From Desmodus rotundus (lineage: Eukaryota; Chordata; Mammalia; Chiroptera; Phyllostomidae): 64,000 nucleotides of DNA. Positions 10,863 through 22,985 of this stretch are shown piece after piece. The notes beneath the pieces were generated by a model. That model was not told the origin of the DNA. It saw only the letters and a program-made list of their open reading frames with translations, and did no database searches. Location of the stretch: positions 28,709,426 to 28,773,425 of the forward strand of contig NC_071398.1 of the NCBI RefSeq assembly GCF_022682495.2, in the 5' to 3' direction. The translations under genes were made by a program, and so were the position numbers. Numbering within the stretch: the stretch's first letter is position 1; the number at the start of each line of letters is the position of its first letter.

Positions 10863-13800
10863 CTAAAACACAAGAGAAAACACAGTGGGTTGGTTGAGAA
10901 GTTTCTGATTTTGAGAAAGAGGTAAAATCTGAACAAAAAGAAGAAACCAATAATGTTTAAAAGCACAGCCAGTAATTTCTGCTTGTGATAGCCTAAGCAG
11001 GCAGAGTGAGTGCCGTAGGAAACCCCTCAGCAGCATGGGGCCTTCCCGGGGCCCGACCCACCTTGGCATGTGCCTCCTGCTGCCTCACAAAGCTGTCAGC
11101 AGACACCCGGAGTTTGGCTATGCGAGTGTCCCACACATCTTTAATCAGGGTGCGGATCTCATCTGCTTTTGGGATATTGTCTGAAGCACTAAAGGAAGCA
11201 AAGGTGAAATAAGTTGTGTAAGGAAGCACTCAATAAACTGAAGCAATATCCAGCTAGAAATGGCTTAAAAAAAAAAAAAAGGTTGTTTGGATTCTGGCAA
11301 AATACATACGCTGTTCTAGACTCAAATTTTGTTTTGCTTTGTTTTCAGTATTAAAATGTAAGGATTTCTAGCAGTTAAGCTTGGTGCCAAGAAAATTCAG
11401 CCATGACCCACACAGATATCTGTGCTCGTGTTACCTGCCCCCGGGCGGGCAGCCGCGCAAGGACCTCTGTTTCCTAAAATCGTTAGGTGTCAGAGAATAA
11501 GCTCTAAGTTGGACGTCCTGTGTCTCGGCATAACTGAGTGTTCTGTGCTATAGAATTTCCATCTAGAATGAATTTGTTTCAAGGCTGGCTCAGAGGCCAT
11601 GAATTCTACTGCTCATACCCCATTGGTTATCCAAAGGCTTACAGCCCACCAGGGAAGGAGACAACAGCCCTGTGCCAGGCCCCGTGCCCAGCACTGCACA
11701 GCATTTCTATCCTCACAAATGCCCTGAAGGGTCAATAGTGACCTATCTACAGAAACAACAAAAATATGTTTACAAAAATCACAGAAGAAATGGCAAATTC
11801 GCATAATCTAAGCACACCCATACATAGTAAATTCCGGGTAAAGGTATGAACTGGAGTCAGCAGGAGATACTCACAGTCTCCCCGGGTGAGGTTTTCTCAA
11901 CTAATCTTTGAAGGAAAAGAAACTAGAAGACAAAAGCAGAAGCCAACATCATTCAGCACCAGGCATTCTTGGATAAGCTGGAAATGATCTCTCCATGTGC
12001 GAAGTTAGCTTGTCGTTAGTAGATGGAGAATTAGTGGTATAAAATTTATGTAGTAGATTTTACTTAAAGCCCAAACATTTGGATCCTTTGCTCTGAACAG
12101 CAGGTTAGAGAACGAAGGGCCCCAGCTCCTTGTTAATTGAACTGCAGAACAAAGATACAATTAGGTCCCCCAGCCAAATGAATTCTAAAGAATCCCAGGA
12201 CAAGGGTTTCAATAGGAACTTCATACATAATATACTGAACTTCAAAAAAAAAAGACAACAGGCCCCTCACCTCTGCTTCCAGATTCGTCCCTCCAAGTCA
12301 CACCCTCCACTGCCACAGCAGGCTTTCTCAGGTCCACAGGTAGCAAGCACACTCCCTGAATATCTCCCAAGGCCCTCCCCCGAAGAGACGAAAAGCCTCA
12401 GCTCTCCCACTTCCACATAGTCTACACGTGCCCCAGCAGCTGGGCCTCCCAAACCCACCACGTCCTTTCACACTTCTGCCTTCTCCCCCAATACATTTTC
12501 CGTCATTGTTCCAGCCTAAGGAACAATCTTGGGCACCACCAGGCATTCCGGTTGCACCCCAACACACTCCGAGCAGCATGCATTGCACCACAGTGTAACT
12601 GCTGGGTAACAGGGTCACATCTCTCCCGCACCAAACCAGGAACTCAAGCCCATTACAACTGTCTAGTGAAACACTTAGTGGTCTGCGCACTGCCGCCTCA
12701 TACCGACTGAAGAACAAATCCATTACACACCTCAAATGTCCATTTGCATACGGAAGTGCCACTTAGCGGGCCCCTGGCCCTTGCCCTACAGCAGACACTA
12801 GAAAGCTCCCCAAGTTTCATTCTAGTTCTGTTCTTGAATCCATCAACTAAAAGGTTTCAAAAGCTTGACATTTTGCAAATTACATTCTAAGTATGTCCCA
12901 AGCAAAATTATCAACACTTTCTTGTCTCCTCCACCAATTCCTTCCTTCATTCGTTAATTCATCCATTCATTCAACAAACGTGAGCACCGGCACTGTGATG
13001 GTGCACAGAAGACACAGTCCCTGCCCATTAGAACTGGGGGTGGGTGAAGAGTAAAGCCAGTAAGTGATTAGAAATGATAACTGACAAATGCTGTGGAGGA
13101 GTACAGAGATGCCAAGAGGACAGGTAAGACGGGAAGGGAGTACCTGTTACTCTAAACCAAAGGAGGGAGCAGGCGAACTCACTGGCAGAGGGTACAGTAT
13201 ATGCAACGCCCTGAGGATCTCAGTATGTACAAAGAAGTAAAAGAAGCCACTGCAAGCCTAAAACGTAAGAGAATCACAGGGAAGAACAGTAAGAGAGTTA
13301 CGGGAGTCACGGAAGAAGGAAGAAGGAGACCGGCCTACGCAGGGCTTTGAGCGCCATGAGCAGGACTGTAGACTGAACCGCAGAGAGGCCCACGTGCACA
13401 GCGGACAGCCGCTGGTGAGGAGCCAGCACTGGGTGCAGGGAGACGACTACGACAGCACGAGGGCAGATGTGAGGCCTCTGGCCTTTCAAGTGACAGACCT
13501 GCCAGAACCCAAATGCACACACCTCCAGAATGGAGAGGGGTAAAGCTTTATTAATGAAACATTTACAGTTAAGAAAAGGGCTACTGCTGGAAATACTGGG
13601 GAGGTAGAAGGACAAGAACCCAGGGACTTGCTGGGAGAAAAGGAAAACTGAGAAAGGGAGAGAGGGTGCCGGTACGTGTGCATGTGCACACGACGAACCC
13701 CAGGTCGCTGATCTGGGGCTCCGCTCGCCTCGGTAATGAGCGTGCAACAAGAAGGGCAGGGCAGGGGCCGAGGGTTGAGGACCGGGAGCTCAGCCTTACA

Positions 13801-16800
13801 CACGGGCTCTAAGAAGTGGGGCTACTTACTGATTTAACAGGAGTTTGGTCAGTTCCATGTAGTAAGGGCTGGGCATAGGGGTAAAGGTTTCTTCCATTCG
13901 TTCATGGTCCCTAATCTTCTCCAACTTTTCTGAAATTGAGAAATGAAGACATTTTACCAAAATATTTATACCAAAATACCATCGCCATAACCAAAATATT
14001 TTTTTAAACCTCCCAAATTTACCAAGTGCCTATATTACCTATTCATTCAATTAACAAATACATTGAAAAACAGCTTTTGGAATATCATCTGTATTACTAA
14101 CTAAATGATACAGGGCCTAGTTCCTCAAAAACTCTCTCCAAGAAGGTCTAAATTATTGTTATTGTTGCTTTGGCCTGTAGAATATGTTAATAAAAAGAAT
14201 GTCAGTCAGAAGTTTTTTTCTTAGTGAAAAAGCAAAGTATTCTACTTTTGATGCAAAAGTGAGGGAAATAACCAGTGACTGGAGAGATTTACTTATACTC
14301 AGCGTTTTTCAGAAGAGCAAATCAGCGTAGAACGACAGCCACTCCAGTCTGGAGTGGAGTGGGACGGTAACAGTGAGGTTGAAAGCCCAGCACCTGGAAC
14401 CAAACAGCCACATCCAATTCCTCCAGCAGTTGCGCTCCTCTGCACACACCACAGCCGCCTCACCCCCTCTCCCTGAGCCACTGGTCTGAGAGAACCTCCA
14501 GTCCTAGACCTGGACTGCCCTCCCTGGCTAAGAGACACCCTCATGGTAAAGGATGACCACCCATCTCCAGGGGTCCCTTGTACTATCCTGCAATCCTATG
14601 AAATTCCCCGGTCCATTCACCCTCTCACTTTTGCTCATGCCCGCCCTCTCCATGCCTTCTCTCCTCATCTCACGGGCCCAGCTCTCAGCCACTGCCTTGC
14701 TGATGCCCACGTGCTCCCGCCACCACATCTTCCTACCCTCCCTGAGTTGGGAACTGCCCTGCCTGGTTTCAGAAGCTGTAACCCCCCATGGCTAAGGCTG
14801 AGTGAGAGACCTTGGGACCCTAAGCCACTAAGGAGACAAAGCTTATCTCCCTGGCAGGGGCACTGCCTCTGCCCCCTTTACTTCACCCTGCCTGGCCCCC
14901 AGTGTATGACCGGTTAGCCAATGACGGGTAAGATTCCTCAAGGGAGGGATGACCTAAGACAGGCATGGTCATGAAGAGGCCCTCAGGGAAGGACTTGGGG
15001 GGCTATAGAAAAAGGGGGTGATGGACCCTCACCCCTCGGCTTTGACATAGCCTGAGTCCCCATTCTGTCTGCAAGAAGTCTCCTAATCTCTTGGCTGCCT
15101 TACCTCCCCTCCCTGACTTAAGCCTGAAACAATGCCTTAAACCAGAAACAGTGCCAGAGGTGGGTGTGGCCCTGTGCTGGAAAGGGTGGGTTCCCTGGGG
15201 CAATCAGGCCTAGGAAAGAAGGCATAAAATCCTATGAAACCTACTTTGGTAATACCCTCAATTTTCTGATAAGGGTCGGTCCAGGCATGGAATGAGTTTG
15301 TTCCCCAAAGTTTTATGGACCTTTAACTATCTGACCCTAACTCAGAATAAGCCCTCAGAGTTCTTTGAATGTTACCTATTATTTGATCATTTCTGCCTGA
15401 CAATGATTGATGAGCTTTGTGTGTGTGTGCACTCCCTGTACTCCTATGCAAATTGAACCCAATAAAAGCCCACTGAGGAGCAGGTTCCAGGCCCTTCTCC
15501 TCTGAGAGATCGGACACCTTTCCTCCCCAAGCAGATCATGTCCTGGTAGACTTACTTTCTTCTGTGGCAGACCAGGGGCTCTGCGGGCAAAGCTCCCCCA
15601 CATCCCTGCATCTGTCCCCATACAAGGGTCACTTCCAGGTATGCACTGGACCCCCCCACCTGTACAGGACACCACTCCAACAACTGTCTTTCACTCTTGA
15701 ATGGTTATGACCCCTCACTTTATGACCATTCCTTCTAACACGCTGCAACATCTTCTATCTCATGAAGAAAACCCTCCCCTGACACCACATCTTTCTCCAG
15801 CTACCAATCCATTTCTCAGGCCCTTCACAACAAAACTTCAGAGTTGTCTGATATTGGCATTAACTTCCCCTCCTCAACCACTCAGAAGGGTGTCTATCCC
15901 ACCCCTCCGTCGACACAGCTCACCCGGGACCACCACCTCCGCGAGGCCAAACCTAAGGGCTCTGTCTCAGTCTCCACATCTGATGAGGGTCCATCCTCTT
16001 CCTTGGAGTGCGTTTTTCCTTTAGCTTCTAGAAAACCAGACTTCTCATCTCGCCAGTTCCTCCTGGCCTTCCTGACCCCTCAACAGTGTGCTGCAGGGCT
16101 CGGTTCCCTGGCCCTGTCCACCACCTAAACGTGAAGTCCTGCCGCATTTACATACCATCTGTGTGCTCACGATGACACCAAATTACATCCTCAGATTAGC
16201 ACCCTCCACTGAATCCCTGCCTCAAACACCCCACTGCCCACCTTACCTCCACGTGGGTCTCTATCAGGCACCTCCAGCGTAACGTGCTCTAACCTCCACT
16301 CCTGGTATCCACTTTAGCCCACAACTGCTCCTGCGGCCTTCCCGGTCTCAGAAAAGAGCAGCTCCAACTCCTTCTGGAGCTCAAGCCAGCAACCCTGGGC
16401 CAGTCATAATTAACTCTCTCTCGTACCCCACTGCGGTCCTTCAGCAAACCCTGCTCATTCTTCCTTCAAACTATGCCTAAACTCCAGCCACCACGGCCCG
16501 CTTCAATCAGCTGCTCGAGCTACTCTCAGCTCTTGCCTGGGTCATTTCCTACTGCTCTCTCTCCATATACATTCTCTGTACGGCAGACTCTTTTCTTTTT
16601 CTTTCTCTCCTTTTTTTTTTTAGAGGAAGGAGAGGGAGAAAAACATTAATGTGAGAAACATTAATCAGCTGCCTTCTGGACTCGTCCTGACCAGGGACCG
16701 AACCAACAACCCAGGTGGGTGCCCTGACCAGGAATTGAACAAAAGACCTTTCACCTTGCAGACGATGCTCAACTAAGCCACACCAATCAGTACTCTTTTA

Positions 16801-19571
16801 TTTTTTAAAATCTAAAGGAGAGTATGGAACACTTCTGTTCATACTCTGCAATGAATCAAATATTGAGAACGGCCGATGTTGGCCAGGATGTGGACACTGG
16901 AAATCTGGGACGCTTCTGGTGGGTTTCTAACACTGGCTAAAGCACTCTGGTGGGCTGATTGGCAGTTTCTTACAAAGTTAAGCACAGTCTGCCCTATGAC
17001 CCTGCAATTCCACCACTCTAGGCATTTATTTACCCAAGAAAATAAAAACATATCCACAAAAAGACATGGACAAGACTGTTCGTAGCAGCCATATTTGCAA
17101 TAGCCCAAAATGGCAAATAACCCAGATATCCCCCAACATAAAAGCGGGTGAGCGAACTGCGGCATGCTCACACACCTCGGCAATAAAAGAATGTAACAAC
17201 ACGCGGGGGGGGGGGGGGGGGGGTTCAGCAACTTCATACTGACTAAGACGTCAAAACCAAAACTGACATACTAGATGATTCCACTTATATGGAAGTCCAA
17301 GAACAGAAGCACCGATGTGGTGGCGGAAGCAGAAGGCACTTGGCTCTTCCGCAGTGTCTACTGACTGGCGCGTGACATTCCACTCCTGCTCACCACAGCG
17401 TGACCCGGGACTGTGAAGAAGCTCGGGCTGGGGTTTAGATGAGCCCAAACTGCCAGGGCTGATGTTAAATGAGAAGCCTTGAGGGGAGGCAGCCCTAGCA
17501 GGGCCAGGCCTGGTGGGACTGAAAAAGCCCTTCAAAGCAGAAGGAACCGGAGTTTCTCATTATGTTTCTGGACCACCAGGGCCACTCACCCCTTTAGGAC
17601 AGGGAGTAAGGAGGAAATGCCCAAGCAGTCTTTATCTTTTTTCCCCACATCCCTTTTGATTCTATTTTTAAGAGAGAAAGAAACATCAATTTGATGTTCC
17701 CTTGTTGATCCCACAACCTTGGCGTATCGGGATAATGCTCTAACCAACGGACCTGGCCAGGGCTGCAAGCAGTCCTTTCTTTTTTTTATGTTTATTTACT
17801 TATTTAATTTTGGAGAGAGGGGAAGATAGGAAGAAAGAGAGGGAGAAAGAGGGAGAGAAACTTTGATGGGTTGCCTGTTGCACACCCTCAACCGAGGACC
17901 TAGCCTGCAACCCACGCATGTGCCCTGTACCAGGAATCGAACAAGCGACCTTTCACTCTGCAGGACAACGGCCAACCAACTGAGCCACGCCGGGCAGGGC
18001 CCAAGCAGTCTTTCTTAAACCGCACTTGAGAGAGCCTGACTGAAAGTGAGAGTGCCCTGGATTCTAGGAGTCAGGTATCCACTGGGGAGGGGGCAATCGA
18101 AATCATTCAGGGCTTTTCAAATTCTATCGACACATGCATGGCTGTTACCACCATCCCCCTCCCCAATACATTTACGATGCTTTGCTATAATGAGCTACTC
18201 ACTTCTCTGAGATGGAGAAAAGATTGCAATGGATAAAGTCAGGGTAAAGTCTGAGTGCATCTCCAATGCATTATTTTCTCTTTGTTTTGTCTAACAGCTT
18301 TATTGAGGCATAATTAACATCCCATACAATTTACCAGTTTAAAGTATACAATTCGATGATTTTTAGTATATTCACACAGTTGGGCACATTTTCATTACCC
18401 CAAAAGGGACCACCCCACAATCCCTCCATCACTCCCAGACTCCCATCCCTAGGCAAGTACTATTGACTTTATCTCTCCGGATGTGCCTATTCTGGACAGT
18501 TCATATAAGTGGAATGACACAATATATGGTATTTGTGTGTGTATGTGTGTTTTTCAGTTAGCGCACGGTTTTCAAGGTTCATCCACATTGTAGCATTCCT
18601 GTAAAAGGCTGAAAAATGTTCCCTTGAATGGATGATGCATTATTTTCATGCATGCTCTATAATGTAAGATAATGACTCTGCTCCTCGACCTGTCAATCTA
18701 TATAATTATATGTTTAACTGAAAACAAATGCTTCTTTAAGGTCTTATAATACTTCTAATTTTAAAGCAAAGTGAAATAGCTTGAAAAGCAAAATCTGAAG
18801 TTGATCTACACACCCAAACTGACAGGACACGGGTAATAGTAGTCAGCTGAGTCTAACGAGCGAATCTGGAACTGTTAATTCCAGCTCATCAGCGGATCAT
18901 CCTTACCCACATCCATCCACTCCGGAGGAAGCAACCGACACTTCTGTCTTTGCTTCAGGTTAATCGCCAGCCACAGAGGCACTTGCACTGGTAAGCCAGG
19001 GTTAAAGGGTCCCAGATCACCCTGCCAGAGCGAGGGGAAAAAAAAGCCCGGTAAGACAAGACAGAGCTAAAGGCGTTCCTGGACCTCGCAGCCGTCAAAT
19101 AACAGACCTGACATCGTGTAAATAGCAGTCCAAACACAAATACAAGCCCCGGTGGTCAGAGAGGCGCGGGAGGCAGCCCACGTCTGCCCTCGCGCGGTGG
19201 AGCTGGCGGCACCTGGCAGCCCACCCGAGAACACCTGGGAGGCGTGGCCTACCTACAGGAGTTCCCCCCCGCCCATGTCGCCCGGCACCCAACTTCGCCC
19301 TAACCGGGTCCACGCAGGTCCCCGGGGGCTGGGCACGCGAGTCCGCCCCTGGCTTCCCATCCGAGACGAAGGAACGGAGCAGGGCGAGTCGGCGTCCACA
19401 GAAACCCCGGCAGCCTGGCCTCTCCCAGACGCCAGTTCCACCAGCCCGGGCCTGAGGCAAATGGCCGGCCCGCGCCTTTACCCCAATGAGGTAGATCTTG
19501 TCCAGACTGAAGTTCGGGATAATGGTCACCAGCTCCTTCTCGGCCAGGAACTCCACCTCGGCCGCATCCAT
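10737..19571 (-). CDS. GINS2: GINS2 (PSF2), DNA replication GINS complex subunit, complete
   Basis: GINS2/PSF2 is one of four GINS subunits that join CDC45 and MCM2-7 in the CMG helicase, which unwinds DNA at eukaryotic replication forks in the nucleus. Five exons, all with GT-AG borders, read leftward: 19482-19571, 18907-19021, 13830-13929, 11062-11188, 10737-10862. They sum to 558 bases, or 185 residues, the same length as human PSF2. The protein starts [20 protein letters not shown] (the N-terminal B-domain that PSF2 shares with PSF3), runs through RLLPPEWMD and [20 protein letters not shown], and ends in the helical A-domain ([20 protein letters not shown] and [10 protein letters not shown]) with SQDF at the C terminus. 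Differences from my memory of human are few and conservative. The start is fixed by family length and the CpG-rich promoter. Confidence 0.97.
11062..11188 (-). CDS. GINS2: GINS2 coding exon 4
   Basis: Acceptor CTTCCTTTAG. Encodes (H)[18 protein letters not shown], then [15 protein letters not shown] and RQQEAHAK. Donor AAG|GTGGGT. Part of the helical core that packs against the other GINS subunits. Confidence 0.96.
12940..13400 (-). repeat. L2-like LINE fragment in GINS2 intron 3
   Basis: Starts with CATTCATTCAACAAACGTGAGC and continues through typical reverse-oriented L2 3'-end wording (cagtccctgccc, aaatgctgtggaggag, ccctgaggatc, gcagggctttgagcgccat). Diverged, so old. Confidence 0.55.
13830..13929 (-). 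CDS. GINS2: GINS2 coding exon 3
   Basis: Acceptor CTCAATTTCAG. Encodes (E)[19 protein letters not shown] and on to KLLLN plus two bases of His. Donor CA|GTAAGTAG. Phase matches both neighbours. Confidence 0.96.
14540..14899. other. C/T-rich intronic segment, unresolved
   Basis: Pyrimidine-rich DNA left of the LTR-like block. It may include the true left end of that LTR. Open frames here lack splice-consistent or family-like sequence. Confidence 0.3.
14900..15682 (+). mobile_element. Probable solo LTR of an endogenous retrovirus
   Basis: This unique-looking block in GINS2 intron 2 has LTR-like order. A U3-like segment with CAATCAGGCC and a CATAAAA box (15223-15229) is followed by a poly(A) signal AATAAA at 15461-15466, then a C-rich U5-like segment ending CCACTCCAACA. 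No gag, pol or env frame and no clear primer-binding site follow, so a solo LTR fits best. The left edge is uncertain and may lie nearer 14755. No convincing target duplication was found. Confidence 0.5.
15690..16580. other. C/T-rich intronic segment, unresolved
   Basis: Nearly 900 bases of C/T-rich, low-CpG sequence in GINS2 intron 2. It resembles the body of an old repeat, but I cannot place it in a family. No exon signal matches GINS2. Confidence 0.3.
16595..16789 (-). repeat. VES-type bat SINE
   Basis: Reverse-oriented: poly(T), then AGAGGAAGGAGAGGG, CCTGACCAGGAATTGAAC, ending near GCCACACCAATCA. Flanked by ACTCTTTT at 16587-16594 and again at 16792-16799, a likely target duplication. 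Confidence 0.8.
16845..17330 (+). repeat. L1 3'-end fragment with internal poly(G) tract
   Basis: Contains old-L1 phrases: GGCCAGGATGTGGA, CCCTGCAATTCCACCACT, AGACATGGACAAGACTGTTC, GCAATAGCCCAAAATGGCAA and ATTCCACTTATATGG. A run of about 20 G interrupts it near 17203-17222. Confidence 0.75.
17634..17763 (-). repeat. VES-type SINE, shortened copy
   Basis: Reverse-oriented SINE lacking part of its body, ending GGACCTGGCCAGGGC. Flanked by AAGCAGTCTTT (17623) and AAGCAGTCCTTTCT (17767), a target duplication shared with the next SINE. Confidence 0.75.
17781..18000 (-). repeat. VES-type SINE, full length
   Basis: Reverse-oriented full-length copy from poly(T) to GAGCCACGCCGGGCAGGG. Flanked by AAGCAGTCCTTTCT (17767-17780) and AAGCAGTCTTTCTT (18003-18016). 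Confidence 0.82.
18290..18640 (-). repeat. L1 3'-end fragment, reverse orientation
   Basis: AGCTTTATTGAGGCATAATT followed by GTTTAAAGTATACAATTC and the downstream wording (ATAAGTGGAATGACAC, TTCATCCACATTGTAGC) is a familiar mammalian L1 3' region read from its tail. Confidence 0.8.
18907..19021 (-). CDS. GINS2: GINS2 coding exon 2
   Basis: Acceptor CTCTGGCAG, then [20 protein letters not shown], through [14 protein letters not shown] and one base of the next Glu codon. Donor G|GTAAGG. Human has Glu where this protein has Gln in PVQVP (from memory). Confidence 0.96.
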
Positions 19572-19900
19572 GGAGGCGCTAGTAGCTCGTCCCGGACTCG
19601 CCGTGGCCTCCGGCTCGCCAGCGTCCCAGCCGGGGTCCGCGACTACAGCTTTCCCGCCACCGCGCGGAGTCCGGCCCCCAGACGGAAAGGCTCTTAGCCG
19701 ACCAATAGCAACGCGGCGCTCTCCGCTCGGCGGCCGGGAGGCGGGAAGTACAGCTCTGTGAGCCCGCGGATTGGCGAGCTTCAAAGAGGTGGAGAGCCTA
19801 CCCCGCACCCGCGGTGTCAAGGCTCCGGCCCCGCCCGTTCGTTGGACAAGCCCGGGCCACGTCTCCTCGGGTAGGCGGGCCATGCCCTCTCCTGTGTTCT
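19140..19900 (-). promoter_or_regulatory. GINS2: GINS2 CpG-island promoter
   Basis: CpG-dense DNA spans exon 1 and ~330 bases upstream of the start codon. E2F-like TTTCCCGCC at 19650-19658 lies 79 bases upstream of the ATG, and GGCGGGAA at 19740-19747 is the same site inverted. CCAAT at 19702-19706 and ATTGG at 19770-19774 give two NF-Y-type boxes 68 bases apart. This set is typical of G1/S replication genes. The exact transcription start is not visible. Confidence 0.75.
19482..19571 (-). CDS. GINS2: GINS2 coding exon 1
   Basis: Thirty codons from ATG (19569-19571 on plus) to ...KIYLIG, then donor G|GTAAAGG at 19481. Intron 1 is only ~460 bases and GC-rich, within the CpG island. Confidence 0.96.
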
Positions 19901-21420
19901 GGACCCACTCGCATCTGGTGCCTCCCGCCTTTCTGTGTCTGGCACCACGCTTCCGTTACCCTTCACCTGCCCTGGGCGTCTTACCCGCCAACACGCTACG
20001 TCAACACCCCTTACTCCTGGGGCCAGGAGTAAACGCACGCATTGGGTCACAGAATTACCTGATACAGCCCGACCCCGTGAGAGTGAAGGAAGGCGTTGTT
20101 CCCTTTCATTTCACAGTCTTGCTTAGAAATCTATGAAAACGCAGATTCCTGTACCCCAACCCACATCTTCCAGTTCAGAAGCTGCTGGGGAAAGGCTCAA
20201 TCTGCATTGGCAAGCACCCCAGGTGAGGCTTACGAAGGGACAAGTTTGCAGACTGCAGCAATTGTGTGCTGACGTGCTCATCTGTCCGTTGAACAGGGCG
20301 TTTGTGTGAAACCTATTAGCAGTGGTCCCCAGTCTCCCCGCTGGGTCCGAATCCCCTTGAAGTTTCTGAGTAAATATGCACACTCCTGGAGAATTGTGTC
20401 CCAGGGGTCTGGGATGGAAACAGCTGAATTTTAACCAGGGCCAGGGGATTCTGATGGGATGCTAATAGGCCAGGCAAGCTTCCAGGGAGGTAAGGCAGCC
20501 AATGCAGGGCTGGAGGGAGGGGGAGGGGGTGGGGGAGCAGTGGACAGGCAGTGGGCTGGACTTGAATTTGAAACCCTGTTCATTATGCCCTGAAAAAAAG
20601 CATAGGAGACAGGAGGGTTCCTGGGTTCTGTATCCCAGCAGGAAAGCTACCCCACCCCAGATAACTCCATGCTTTACCCTCTAAGCCCCCTGAACCTGCC
20701 CCACTTAGGGTTGTTGGGAAGATGATGTAACGCTGTCGTCAAGGTCTGCCCACTCCCAGGGCATGGAGAGCATGTCTGTTGTCTACCTGCACGGGCCACT
20801 GTCGTTTGCAGACCTGCAGACCTCCACTGTGTGTCATTTATTAAGACAAATACTTTCACGGAAAGTAAATAAAAGTCCCTCTGGATGCTGTGGGACCCAG
20901 CGCAAGTGACCACTCTGAATCTCATCTGCAAGAGAGGTAGGACGAGGAGCCTGGGGTGTTTGGGAAGGAGGGGAAGCTTTGGGCCACCTGGCCCCTCCTG
21001 AAATAGCAGCTCCCTCAGGCATCTGCAGAGAGTGTGTGCCAACTCGTCTGCCTTTTGATTGATGGGAGACTGTTTTCTTCACTGGCAAATATTTGTGTTC
21101 CCAAGTTGGCGAGGCTTTCCTCCTGGCTTTTCGCAGCCTGTGAAAGAGCAAAGGAGAAGAGCTGGTGGGAACGCCGAGGTTCAGCGAGGCCACAGCAGCA
21201 TGAGTGGAGAGTGAGCAGAACCCTGTGTCCACATCACCTGAGTCCTGGTGTCCTTGTGTGTAAAACAGGGGCAGTAAAATGCTGCTGCTGACCTCACCGG
21301 GATGTCGGGAGGACAGGAGATAGGGTGAACTTCGCGCACTGCGAAATGGTGGTGGTGCCTTGGAGTCTCAAACCTAAGTGTACGTCAGGGTCCCTTGGAG
21401 GACTTATTAAATGGCTTTCC
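19901..21420. other. Intergenic DNA upstream of GINS2
   Basis: GC falls away from the CpG island. I see no exon with family resemblance. A weak MER5-like remnant may lie at 20380-20470. Confidence 0.35.
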
Positions 21421-21884
21421 CTTCATAGCAGCATGATTCACAACATCCAAAGGGTGGAAATGACCCAAATGTTCATCAGCTGAGGGATGGATAAACAGAA
21501 TGTGGTCTATACGTACTGTGGAATATTATTTGGCCATTAACAGGAACGAAGCACTGCCATCTGCTACAATGTGGGTGAACCTTGAAAACATTGTGCCAAG
21601 TGAGAGAAGCCAGCCACCACAACCGTGTATGATTCCATTTGTATGAACCATCCAGAAGAGGGAAATCTGCAGAAACAGAAAGGAGAGTAATGGTTTTCAG
21701 GGCCAAGGGAGAGAGAAATGGGGAGTGACTATTAATGGGTATGGGGTTTCTTTTGGGGGTGGGTGGTGGAAATGTTCTGAAATTAGATAGTGGTGGTTGT
21801 TGTCCACTCTCTAAATATTCTAAAAATCACTGAATGGTATACTTTAACAGGGTGACTTATTTCTCAATAAAGCTGTTATTTAAA
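21421..21884 (+). repeat. L1 3'-end fragment
   Basis: Includes CAGCATGATTCACAACATCC, GGATGGATAAACAGAATGTG, TGGAATATTATTTGGCCATT, ACTTTAACAGGGTGACTTAT and a terminal CTCAATAAAGCTG. This is the classic 3' end of an older L1 ending at its poly(A) signal. Confidence 0.88.
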
Positions 21885-22519
21885 ATTCTCTTCCCTGCGC
21901 TCCAGGCTCAGTCTTTCTGATTCAGAAACCACACACCTAACACGCTCCCCAGGAGGCCTTCATAGTGGGGGAATGAGGAGGGAAATGATTTGCCCCAATC
22001 CAGTCCAGCTCGGAGCCATTCCCGGAATCCAGAGAAAACTTCCAAATGCTCAGCCTCAGGCCTGGCCTCTCAAAGTGGGGAGAATTAGACAGTAAACAGA
22101 CGAGAGGGAAACTGGAGAGGGGAGGAGGAGGAGGATGATAGAGGCGGGGGTGCTACTTGAGACGGGGTGGGCAGGCCCTCACACCATTATTTCCTGTTGT
22201 AAGAAATGCCTCCCCTAGCAGGCCAGAATGCCCCATGTGGTAATAATTAAGAGGTAGGAATAAAATTAATGAGGGTGAAGGGACAAACCCCCCATGCCAG
22301 AGAATTCCAAAGGATGTATATAGATGCCTAGCCTTCAAGAAGGTGGAGCGTGACACCCTACTCCTGAAGTGTGGCCTGCCCAGAAGGACTTCCTCCCAAA
22401 GAGAACAGGAGGGAAACAGGGAAAACAGAGGAACTTGACAGTGGAGGAACCTGGCCAATACGACCTTAGCCAGGTGAACAAGGTCAGTGGTAAGCCAAGG
22501 TGACAGCATGCACCCTTGG

Positions 22520-22985
22520 CAGCATGGATGAGAAGGGCACCTTATCTCCCAAACCCACAACCCCAGTCTAACTGTGAGAAAAGCATCAGACAAATTCCAA
22601 TAGAGAGACATTCTACCAAACACCTGGCCAGCACTCCTCAAAGCTGTCAAGGTCATCAAAACAAGGAGAGTCAAAAAAACTGTCACAGCCCAGAGGAGCC
22701 TAAGAATTCACAACAACAATGTCATGTGGGATCCTGGATGGGCTCCCATCCCCCCCAAAAAAGGACATTAGGGGAGAAGTGAGGAAATGTGAATAAAGTA
22801 TGGACTTTAATTAATAATAATGCATCAAAATTGGTTCCCTAATAGTGACAAATGTACCAGAGTAACAGAAGGTTAAAGACAAGGGCACCTGGGCGGGCAG
22901 TACATGGGAACCCTCTGTACCATCTTTGCAACTTTTTTGTAACGCTAAAGCTGCCCTTACCAAGAAAAAGTGTATTTGAGAAAAC
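22520..22985 (+). repeat. Old L1-type 3'-end copy A
   Basis: Shares CTGTCACAGCCCAGAGGAGC, TGGACTTTAA and CACATGGGAACC-type phrases with the copy at 42.05-42.42 kb. The shared ancestral text reads like an old L1 3'UTR. Confidence 0.65.

Noticed and set aside
19095..19883. 262-codon open frame on minus strand over GINS2 exon 1
   Set aside because: It includes the real 30-codon exon, but the rest is read-through of promoter and intron 1 DNA kept open by high GC.
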